A stretch of DNA of 64,000 nt, from assembly GCF_902686445.1 (NCBI RefSeq), contig NC_062222.1, positions 138,340,596 to 138,404,595 on the forward strand, read 5' to 3'. The position numbers and the translations under genes were made by a program. The notes under the pieces are model-generated. The model ran no database searches. It saw only the letters and a program-made list of their open reading frames with translations, and was not told the DNA's origin. Shown one piece after another: positions 1 to 10,700 of the stretch. The first letter of the stretch is position 1. Each line of letters begins with the position of its first letter. Source of the DNA: Sciurus carolinensis. Its lineage: Eukaryota; Chordata; Mammalia; Rodentia; Sciuridae.

Positions 1-244
1 CGCCTGCCTTCTCTGCCCAGCGAGCTAGTTATCCAAAGTGAGGCAGAACTAGGCTTTTGCCTTTTGCAGGACTTTGCCATTTGTCCCACCCTACCTCTCC
101 ATTTATGGAGAAACAGGTGATGTTGGACACAGACGTTTTTAGGGACAGCAGAAGTCCCAGAAGCAGGCTGCTGCTGGTTAATTTGGGTGAGGGATATAGA
201 GAGGTGGAGGAGAGGTCAATTTAGAACACAAGACCCAGGGAATG

Positions 245-375
245 CAAAACTGGGAGTTAGTAGATATCTTATCTGATTCTCTTTATTTTGGAGATAAAGG
301 TACCAAAGCCCAGAGGGGAAAGGGCATCCCAAGGTCAGCCAGCTTCCTAACTGGAATGACCCTGGGCGAGCCACA
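245..375 (+). repeat. MIR-like SINE fragment
   Basis: It reads ...ttttggagataaaggtaccaa.. ..cccaaggtcagccagctt.., the pattern of the MIR core with its '..aggtcacacagc..' motif. It is diverged, and only the pattern was judged. Confidence 0.4.
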
Positions 376-3235
376 CTCTACATTAACATAATGATTACTT
401 TATTTATTTGGCATGGGCTCGTATTTATGGAAATAGTTATTTACAAATCAAGACCCACCCCTCTGAGTCTCAGTATCTTCATCTTTAAGTAGAACGGAGT
501 CCAATTAACTCTTCCCTTAAGTAGTCCAGTTTTAGCATTTCTGAGTAAATTATTTGCAAAATAAGAGTAAGTTTTGGAAGAGTGCAGAATCTTTGGGGAG
601 TGGTGTCCAGTGAGTATAGCCCTATAAGTCCTTCACAAGGTGCTCCTGTGTCCAGCTTCATTCCCAGCCAGTGTCCTTGAGGTTCTGCTGGAGAGGATCC
701 CAGTATATAATGGTTAGCCTACAGAGATAGAGATGGGACAGGAGACAGCCTGTAGGCTAGAGAGGCAAGGTGGTTTCCTAGAAAAAGGGGCCAGGGGCAC
801 AGTTGGGGTCGGATGTGGCAGAATCCTCTGAGCAGCAGGGACCAGGAGTGGTTAGAGCTCAGCACATGTCCTCACTGTCCCCCACTGTCTACTGTGATGG
901 GTGTGCTGAGCCAGCAGCTATTGACCAGGTGGAGTTTCTCCCACAGGGTGAGGTGGGGCAACAGGAAGACACTAGCCTGAGTTGGAGGCAGTATTGGGGA
1001 ATGTGCTCTGGTGTCCATGAGCCCAGAGGCTCCCCTTGCTTTGGGAACTATCCCAGTCCTTCCCCTTGCCCATCTAAACTTGCCCCTAGGCCAGCCCTCT
1101 GCATCTGTCAGGCTGGGCACCTTTCTCAGACCTTTGGCAGTCACCTGCCCGCATTCTGCACTGTACCATCCCTGGTTCTCCTGTGCTCTGTCCACACCTG
1201 ATCTACTTCAATGTCAGGCCAGTCTGCTTCTCCACTGTCTGTCTGTGGTCACTGCTGGGTGCTGGCTCCCCTAGGCCCTGTCCAGGCCTTGCCTCACATG
1301 ACCTTTCCAGTCCCTCTAGCCCTGAAGGTCTGCAGTAGTGTGTGCAAGCCTTTTCCACTGAACTGCGTGGGAAGTTCTGCCAGGGTGGGCTTCTCACTTC
1401 CAGAGAGCCTCGTAGTTGAGGGCACAGTGACTCTTGCTGGTTTTCCTTCTAGACCTGGAGGCTTGCATGGTGGTGGTAGGAACTGTGACCCAGCTGGGGA
1501 GGCATGGCCCCTGGGTGCTGTCCTCTCTATTAGGAATGCTTAAGTGGGATACTTTGTCCAACGTGGGCTTCATGCTTCTGCTCTTGCTACTGAGAGCACT
1601 GGATCCTGGGGTGGACAGGGGACAGGTGGGTCTGTGGTCGGCTTGCAGAGGATTGTTGATGTGGACAGAAGCTCATGTCACTTCTTACCTAAAACCTATC
1701 TGCTGCTTCAGGTGGGAGCGAGGGGCACTGCAAGGCCCTTCTTGAGTTGGAATCTCTTTGAATAGAACTGTGGCAGAATCCGAGGGAGCTCTAGGGACCA
1801 GTGTTCTCAGCCTCATGACCTTCCTTCACAGCCAGGAAGGTTCTGTCCTTTCTGATTTGCTTGACAAAAGCATTTCACATTTTGTTTTCTAAATATATAG
1901 TTGTATCATGGCAGACAATACCATATAGTGTGTCTTAGTATCTGAGGGTCAGAGACAGGTGTGACGAAGATGTTTGCCTCCTCCTCATTCTGACCCTCCT
2001 CTTGAGGAGGTGAGACCTACTGGGAGACTCCAGTGGGGCAGAGACTGAAAGATGCTGAGACTGTTTCCATCCCGGGAGACAGTCCATCCTGACTTCATAC
2101 CCTGACTCAAATCACCCCATCCCCGTTTCCCAGCCACACCCAATGTGTTGCAAGATGCAAGACTCCCAGCACCCAAGGAGCCCAGGGCCGTCCTTAGCGT
2201 GGGGGAGGGGTGCTTCCGTGGCAGTAGCCACGTGCTCGCAGATACCTGGGGCTTCTCCCTTTTCCTGAGGAGCAGACCCCCTAGGTCTGTGTGACACTCC
2301 TGCAGCAAGGGTGCACTGTCACTCTCGACCTGGGAAATGGGTCTTTAAGCTCAGAGTTCCTATTTCTGACCCAGATAAACATCTTTCACCTCTGACATGA
2401 CAGAAGCAGTTCTTGTCCTTAGAGGTCAGGTGTGCAGAGCAGAGGACACCAGAGACCCATCCCTATTGCCGAGTGTTTCCATTTTCTTGTTCTCTGTGTC
2501 CCTAGAAAGACCTGTGTCACGCTTTTCCAGGGACTCTGAGGAAAGGCTGGTCACAGGATCAGCCATGGCCTTCCTGCCTCCACATGGTGCCTGCCACCTA
2601 CCAGCTAGCCCGTGGCCTCATGGACGCTCAGCCCTGCTCTTGTCCTTGCATTCAGCTGAGTGAAGCTGGGTCACAGTTGCTGCACATTAAGGGTCTGAGT
2701 GGCGTGAGACTGACTGCGAGTCGGGGCCATGGCAGCTTGCTGCCTGGCTGGCGACTGCCTCAGTCAGCACTTGGTGAGGCTGCAGCGTGGTCTAGCCAGC
2801 CCATGGCCGCACCTGCCACTCTTTGGATCAGTGGTCATGCTCTGCACAGCTCTGCTTGGCCACAGCCCTAACCCCAGGGGCCAAGGTTCAGGTGGACACC
2901 AGAGACCACACATTCTGGGTCTGGGTTTCTGGGGGCAGAGGGTTGAGAAAGCAGAGAAGGGTTACTGGAAAGTTCCAGAGTCCCGCTGGCTCCTAGGCGT
3001 ACAGGGGGTCCTGGGTGTCACTGGGGCTTCCAGGGAGGGTGTCAAGTGGCTAGGCAGCTCCTAGGGTTTGCGCTCACCCTCAGAGCCATTGGAGATGGTG
3101 TCTGAAGTGCACGTGCTGTCTTTCCACGCTCTGGGCTACCCCATGCTGCAGACAGGCTTCCCCTCTGTCTGCCTGTCTCCTGGTCGTCAGTGATTTACTT
3201 CACTGCTTAATATTTGACAGAGTCTGCTTTGCCTT

Positions 3236-3306
3236 ACTTATTATTTTTGCAGTGCTGGGCATTGAACCCCGGACCTTGTGCATGCTAGGCACATGCTCTA
3301 CCCCTG
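3236..3306 (-). repeat. ID-family SINE (tRNA-derived), minus strand
   Basis: Read on the minus strand it gives a gtagagcatgtgcctagcatg core and then a ggttcaatgcccagcac box-B region with an A-rich tail. This is the rodent ID element pattern, inserted in LRPAP1 intron 1. Confidence 0.75.
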
Positions 3307-4582
3307 CCCTCATAGATTGGTTTTTTCATTTGGCTCTCTTTAACTAGTACTTCTTAACTTGGTGCGTTAACTTCTAACTTAAAAGAGAGAAAGGAATCTG
3401 GAAGTGGGAGCCAGGTGCTTGTGCATGACCTGCTTGTCTCCCTCCCAGTAGAGCTGATGGCTGCTGGTTTTGTGGCTCTGGGCTCTGCATCTTCAGCCCT
3501 GAGCCTGTAGGCAGCGGTATCTCAGAGGATAGTAGGCATGTCGTGACTTCTGAGAGATATGGGTGGTGGGTTTAGATAGCCAGGTCTGGGCCTGAGAGCA
3601 GGTGACTCTGAGGCAGATGGTGGCTCTCCTGTGTGGCTCTACTTTTGCAGTTCACAGCGCACCTTCCCATGTTCACCCACTGACTCTCCCAGGGCTCTGG
3701 AAAGGTGGGCAGGGGGCATGAAGGCCACCACAGGTTGCAGGTGAAAGTGCCCTGCTTGAGCCTTGGAGGAAGACTATAGCCATCCTTAGCTCTGCCTTCC
3801 AGCGAGGTACCAAGCAGCCATTGGTGAACACCTAGACCCTCCCCAACAGCCCCAGAGAGGGCAGATCTGGGGTGAGGGCACGGCCAGCTCTCACTGCAGA
3901 GAGCAAAAACAGAGCCTCAGCCCTTCCCCCGTGTGCTGCCCTGCTGCAGCACAGCCCAGCTGGTGAGACAGTGCCTGTAAGACGCTGTGGGGAAGCAGAC
4001 CTGTCTGTTGCTCCAGGGTTTTGTGACACAAACAGAAACTAAGTCAGTGCAGGCTTCGGTCATAAGCAGTGCAACCCGGGCGGCCGGGATGCTGTGTGTG
4101 GTGGCTGTGTGCCCATCAGAACAGGCAAGTTAAATAAAGATCTTATTTTCTGTAAATTTAGTCTTCTATTCTCTGTGGTCACTTCCAGTTATTATTTTCA
4201 TAGTGTGTGGCATGTGCAAAATATAATGCACTTCTTTACCAGGCCCGGCCCCTCCTTGGTGCCCAGCATCCACCCTGCCCTGTTTACCTGGCGAGTTTTA
4301 CCAGGTGCCAGGAGGTGGCTCATAGGATGCCTATCATAGGAGCCCCTGCCTCCAGGAAGCACCACGAGGAGCGGGCTCCCGGGGACTTGGGTTTCTAGAG
4401 CACGTCTCCAGGTGTGCCTGGAGCTTGGGCCTGGGTGTAAGACTGGCTGTCTTTGGGAGCTCCTGCCCGTGGCCCCAACTCCACGCCCCGTCTCCAGGGT
4501 CTCCTAGTCACCACCAGCCTCCCACGTCAGCCTTGGGCTCTGTCCTCCTTTGGTCACACTTCGCTCTGTTCTTGTTGGGCAG

Positions 4583-4727
4583 CTCCACCTCTCTCCTGTG
4601 AAGCTGGCAGAGCTCCATGCTGATCTGAAGATTCAAGAAAGGGACGAGCTGAACTGGAAGAAACTGAAGATTGAGGGCTTAGACGAGGACGGGGAGAAAG
4701 AGGCAAAGCTGGTTCGCAATCTCAATG
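4583..4727 (+). CDS. LRPAP1: LRPAP1 coding exon 2
   Basis: It encodes LHLSPVK...DELNWKKLK...LVRNLN in RAP domain 1. The acceptor ends ...ttgggcag and the donor is gtgctt. The exon is 145 nt, enters in phase 0 and leaves in phase 1. Confidence 0.95.
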
Positions 4728-7700
4728 GTGCTTTTTATTTATTTATTTTCTTTCTTTTAAAAATGGGGAGGCAGCTGCTCAGCCGTGCAGTGCTAGCTTC
4801 TTAGTTATTGGCGAGGATGAGGGAGAGGGTGTCGTGTGGCCTGCATGGTGGTCACCCCCAAGGACACGTTGGCCATGTTCTCGCCCTGTCTCCTGAGTGC
4901 TGTTGGCATGCTGGAGGAGGACCAGGACCGTAGCTCTAGGCACATAGCTGCCCAGGCACCTGACAGCCCCAGAGCTGCGCAGCCCAGGAACAGGTTGGGG
5001 ACACAGTACACCCAGTCAGCTGGAGGAGGAAGCAGGTCCCTTCCTGTGTCTGACGCAGGACCATCCCCTTCCTCAGACCTCACTGAAGTGCTGACTCTAG
5101 TCCCCACTTGACAGGCTCGGGGGCGAGTAATCTGTGTGGGGTTTTCCGTCCCCAGCCGTCCATTTTCCCTGCTTCAGGCATCCCCTCACAGTGTAGCGTC
5201 CAGGTGAGACTTAGGCCCAACCTCACTTCTCCCGTTTTACATGGCCAAGTTCAAATTGTGTGTCAGGAACATAAAACCCACATGCCGTGGCAGAGGGGCA
5301 CCGCCAGGCTAGAGGAGACGCACCGAGGTGAGCTGGGACACCTGTACCCCATGCAGCATGTTGGGGAGGCCACCCCCATGGACAGGGCAGGAGCCTGTGT
5401 GGGGTTCACCCCACCCACCCCACCAGAAGGAACTGGGCTTGTGTAGGATGGAGGGCCCTGCAGCTGCCAGAGGAGTCCAGGTCTCAGAGAAGTGAGCTGG
5501 TGACCATCTCCCTCTTGCTGGCCAGTGTCCTCACTGGGAGTGGCTTATTCCAGCCTAGCAAGTCCAGGCCCATGACCCAAGTAAGGCAGAGTTTTCTGCT
5601 TGAGTGACACTGGTCTCTGGTGCCTGCAGCAGACTTAGTGGAACTCTGGAAGCTGACCTCCTGAGCACTCCTGGAGAGGGCTGGTCCAGGAGGTGGTGCA
5701 CGCCGATGCTGGCCACCCACAAAGCTGTACAGGCCCGTTGTCTTCCAGGTGTGGTCTGTGGCCCTCCTCCCCATCCCCTGGGCCATGTCCAGGCACACCC
5801 AGGGGGACTGTGTCATACAGACGGGGCTGGGGTGAGAAGGGCAGGACGGCGGGAGCCCTCCGGGCCCTCTACCCCGGCTCTGCCTGGCACCTAAGCACAA
5901 GCCTCGCTGATGATGGTGGCTCTTTTGGCAAAGCCCACGTGGTTCCGTCCTGAGAGGAGGGGTCCTGCCTCCGCAGCTCTGTCTGCTCAGGGATGCACCT
6001 GTTGCCCTCCCCACACAACCCGTGCCACCTCAGGAGAGGCTGGACTCCATGCTGTGAGCCTCCTCCCCTCGGCATTCTGGGACTCCACCCAAGGCAGAGC
6101 CCAAGATCCAGAAACCTCCTCGGTCCTGGTTGCTGAGCTCAGCCCTGGGCCATTCACTGTGGTCAGGAGTCTGGTGCTTCCTGTGCCCTCGGCTCTGAGC
6201 CTCCCCCTCTCTGGCTGTGGGCTGCTAGAGCTGTCCAGGTGGGTCAGGAGCGTGAGGCCTGGGTGACTGGGCCCTTCCTGGTATTCGGAGAGTGGGTGGC
6301 TCAGGCTGGACCTTGGAGACAGCCAGGCACTGGTCTTCTGCCGCTGGGGTGGCTGCACATCCTTTACTTAAGTCAGCTTTTTGTGTCTTTCTGTTTTAAG
6401 AGACAGGCTCTCCCTACCTGTGTTACTCAGGCTGACGCTGAACTCCAAGTCTCAAGTGAGCCTCCCACTTAGCCTCCCAAGTAGTTTGGGCCTGACTTTT
6501 AAAGTTGTTTTTTAAGATATAAGTTGCATATAATGAAATCCAAATCTTATCCCAGAGTTTGATGGGCTTTGCTGAGTGTGCACCCACGGGACCCCCACCT
6601 GCACCCAGGCCACTCCTGACCACAGCCTGCACTTGAGCGGAGTCTGTAGGCTGTCCCTGACCCTTGAGGGAGGCCAGGAGTGCTCTCGCTGCCCGCGCCA
6701 GAGGCCCCGGCAGCCAGGCTTCCAGACACAGTGAGACCTGTGGTCCTGAGGTCCAGAGGGGAAGGGAGTTTCCAGAGTCTTCGTGGGCGAGTGACTGTCC
6801 CAAGCCGTTGGACAGCTGAATGATTCCTGGCCTCTGGAGAGCTGCTTCCTGGGACAAGAGACCAGTCCCTGTGCCCCATTTGCTCACGTGCAGAGCACCA
6901 AGCCCATCCACAGCAGGGTCAGCTGTTGGGCCTGCCCTGCTGCGTGCTGATGGCCAGAGGAACTGAGTCCTCATGGTGCAGAAGGACTGGTGCACAGGGC
7001 CAGCATGTCCCTGGGCTGGGCAGCAGCAGGCTGCTGACTGCCTCCCCTCCCAGCTGCCTCAGTCTGCTGGAAGCCCTGCCACTGCTGTCCCTGACAGATG
7101 AGCACGTCAGAATTGTCAGGCTCCCCACCCATCGCCTGACCCCTAGTGGGCTGTCTGTCCTCACTGGGGCTTGTCAGAAACCGGGGCAGCACCATCGGTC
7201 CTTGAGAGCCCATGGGATGGCCTATGCAGGCCACACCTGGCGTTCCTACGAGCCACTTCTGCTTTCAGGAGGACACAAGCAGGGTGTGTTCATGGTAGAA
7301 ACCAGGACTGCCCTTCAGGTCCCTGGGCATGTTCATAAACACTGAGGGGCTGGACTGTATTCTTCCCACTACATCTTGTCTGGGCACCCAGGAAACCAGG
7401 GGTAAAAGGAAAATTCTGGAAAGTAAGCAGCAAACCTGTGTCACCCACTTGAGTCTCTGAGATGAGTGGACTCCCAACGGTCCTTCAAAGAACCATGTTC
7501 AGTGAAACCTCCCCTCTCTAGTTATCTTGGCCAGGTATGGTCTGGACGGGAGGAAGGAGGCCCAGCTGGTGCACAGCAACTCACTCAGTGACAGCACCCA
7601 GGACGACGGGCTGGGGGACCCCAGGCTGGAAAAGCTGTGGCACAAGGTACCCCTCAGTTTTTCCTAACCTCCGGAACTTGTATGTCTAGAGTGAAGGCTT

Positions 7701-10700
7701 GGGTGGTGGGTATATCAGCTGTCCCCTGCAGGGCCCCCGTTCCCTTGCACGGCATCCACCGTGTGGGAGTCTCTGGTTTCTTGGGACAGTGCTGCTCTTT
7801 GGCGATCGTTCTCTCCTTCCGGCAACTCAGCCTCTGCTTCCTGTTAGAACATTCCTGCTTTCTCTACAAAGTGATTTCTTTCGGCTTATAGCTATTAGAC
7901 CGTCAAATTTTAAGAATGTGCCTAGCAGCATAAGTTCAGTTGCACAGGGTTAAAACAGCCTTCTTTTTATTTATCTATTTATGGTGGTACTGAGAATCGA
8001 ACCAAGAGCTTCAGCTGCTAGGCAAGCCCTCTACCACCCCGTGGCTGGGTTCTCTGCCTTGTGTCGATGTTTAATTGTGCCTGCAGCCTGGTGTGTGTGA
8101 ACGTGCCCACGCAAGAGTGTGTTGCGCTCTCGCTGCTGGGTCTGGTCATGCTGGCCTGGCCTGGCCTGGTGTGCTCTTTGGGCTGCAGGCCTCAGAGTGG
8201 GGTGCTGGGAGGGTCAGGTGTTGGGATGTGGTGCTTGGCTGGCCTGTGTCAGGCTCCCTCACTTTGGCTCCCCTTGTCTTCCACCTGGTCCAGAGCAGCT
8301 TATCTGGATCACGCCAATTCAGGTTGGAGCCTTGGAGCTCTGCACTAGCCCATTGTCCGGGTTGTGGGGAAGGGGGCAGGCGGAAGGTGGGAAGAGGGCC
8401 AAGGGAGAGGGTGCTGTGGAGTGGGCCTCGTGTGCTGCCCAGCCCGGGAGGCAGGTGGGACGGCAAGGTGACTGGCCCCGGGTCCCCCAGGAGATGGCCT
8501 TGCTGTGCTCGCCTACCGCAGTTGGGAGAAGGATGGAGGGCAGAGGGGTGACGTGCCCCCAGAGGTGTTTGTGGCTAGCCCCCTTCCCTCCTAGGCGAAG
8601 ACCTCGGGGAAGTTCTCCAGTGAGGAACTGGACAAGCTGTGGAAAGAGTTTCTGCACCACAAAGAGAAGGTGGCCGAGTACAATGTCCTGCTGGAGACGC
8701 TGAGCAGGACCGAAGGTGCCTCGCCCAGCTGCCCCTCCCTGGCTGGCGCCACACTGCTCCGTGCAGTGACCTGCCTGGGGGACCACCCAACGCCCTCATC
8801 TCAGGTTCCCACCCAGTTTTGCCAGTGGGAACAGGTAGTTTAACTGCACAAACCCACCAGTCAGATGGAACGTTGCTTTGGTAACAGCAGCTCTGTCCTC
8901 ACCCCTAGTCACCTGCTGCCTTCTGACTGGCAAGGACTTTTGACCACAGACCCTCCCCTAGGTATGGGATCCTGAGAGAGAGCAGGTTGGAGGCTGGAGG
9001 AGTGGAGGGGCTGTGCAACCTGGGGTGAGCCTCCAGGGCACGGGGTGCCCTGCCGTCCATCCTGCAGTCACCTGGGAACCCAGGTGTCCTGTTTGAAAGG
9101 GCACGTCAGCTGACCATCACTGCCCTCACAGGCGGCCGAGGAGCGGATACTTCCAGGAGAGAATCCTTCAGCTCCAAGGGGTGTGGTTTTAGGCTGTGCC
9201 TCGGGCCAGTGGGAGCTCAGGGCACCTTGGCCACGGGGGTCCCGGCACCAGGTCCTCGGGAGGCCCTCATCAGGCGTTCTGCTTCTGGTTCACAGAGTCT
9301 TATGAAAACGCCATCAGCCCCGATCTGAGCCAGGTCAAGGACGACGTCCTGTACAGCAAGCACGGGGAGCTGAAGGACAGGCTGCGCAGCATCCACCAGG
9401 GCCTGGACCGCCTGAGGAGGGTCAGCCACCAGGGCTACAGCCCCACGGCCGGTAAGCTCCACACGCTGATGGGCGCCTGCCCACGTCTGCTGGGCTGTGG
9501 CGGTTGAGAGTGAGACTGGCAGGGTGTGTCCTCAGTGCTTGGGGACGGGCACATGGGACGGGGGCCCTTGTCGTGTGCATTCCTCTGTGCTGGAGAAAGG
9601 CTGGCCCAGGGCCCGCTTCCCTGAGCTACTCCATCAGCACTTGGCCCTCTGCCCTGTTAGCCCTGACTCAGGCAGTGGGGCGGTGGCCCCAGGTGACAAC
9701 CCTCCGGGCAGGTCAAGTGGCCTGTCGCAGCTCCTGGTGGGGTTGTGCCCTCCAGGGTTACAGCAGACCCCAGCAGCTCACCGCCATTCTCTTCGTTCCA
9801 AAGAACGAAACCCACAGACAGGGAAGAGTGAGTGCAGAGCAGGATTCCTTCAAGTGGGACGAACAGAGAGGGCTCCCAGGGCGGGGACCAGGCAGGGCTG
9901 CCCCTGGGCGTGCTCGCCTGGGGGTTTGTGGAGCGCTTGGCCACTGTTGCTGGTCCAGATTCCTGCTAATCAGGTCTTGGGAACCGCCAGCGCTCTTGGG
10001 TGCCCGCGAGTCTGGCGAGTCTGGCGAGTCTGGTCTGCCCCCTCCTGCCTGTTCTTGCTGCTCATTGGCCTGGGGCTGTGGGGCAATAGGTCAGCCACCC
10101 TGGTTCACCTTGGCCCTGCTCGCCTCCCATGCTCACCTAGTCTGCCACTCCCAGACAGCACCTGCAGGGCCTCCCGAGACACAGTGGCCCCGTGCCCTGC
10201 AGGGCCAGGTCCCAGCTCCCTCGGGTGAGCGTGTCACCCTCCCTCCCCCACCTGAACTCAGCCTCCCGTGGAGGTGACGGCACCACCCGGCAGATTCGGC
10301 ATTCCTGGGTTGACGGGAGCAGAGAACTTGGCCACAGTGAGCGTGGCGGGTGGCGACTCTGACGCCTGCCATGCGCCCCGTCAGGATGGATGCAGGGCCT
10401 TCCGTCCCTTCCCACAGCCAGGGTCCCTAGGTCCTCGGCAGGAAGGTCAGCCGAGAGAGGACTAGCAGGCACCATTGTGGCTCACAGGCAGGCCAGATGG
10501 GCAGAGGTCGGTGACCCCCGCTGGGCAGCGTCGCTGCATCCACACGTGAGCCCAGTGGGATCAAGGAGCCCCACGGTCTTCTCAGGAGTGAGACGATGAA
10601 CAGTGCGACCCCCTCTATGGACCTGTCTGTGATGGACAGCTCTGACCAGGTGCTGAGTACTTCTGCACAGCCACCTACCACGCTGCCCCTCCGGCAGCCA

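Larger units (their letters stand above)
1..4582 (+). other. LRPAP1: LRPAP1 intron 1, 3' part
   Basis: No coding exon was recognised. The expected exon 1 peptide (signal sequence to EKAQR) is absent, so this should be the 3' part of intron 1. It holds an MIR-like piece near the start, a reverse ID SINE at about 3.24-3.31 kb, and otherwise unique sequence of moderate GC. Confidence 0.7.

Noticed and set aside
9217..9462. Minus-strand open frame opposite LRPAP1 exon 5
   Set aside because: Shadow frame of a well-supported plus-strand exon.
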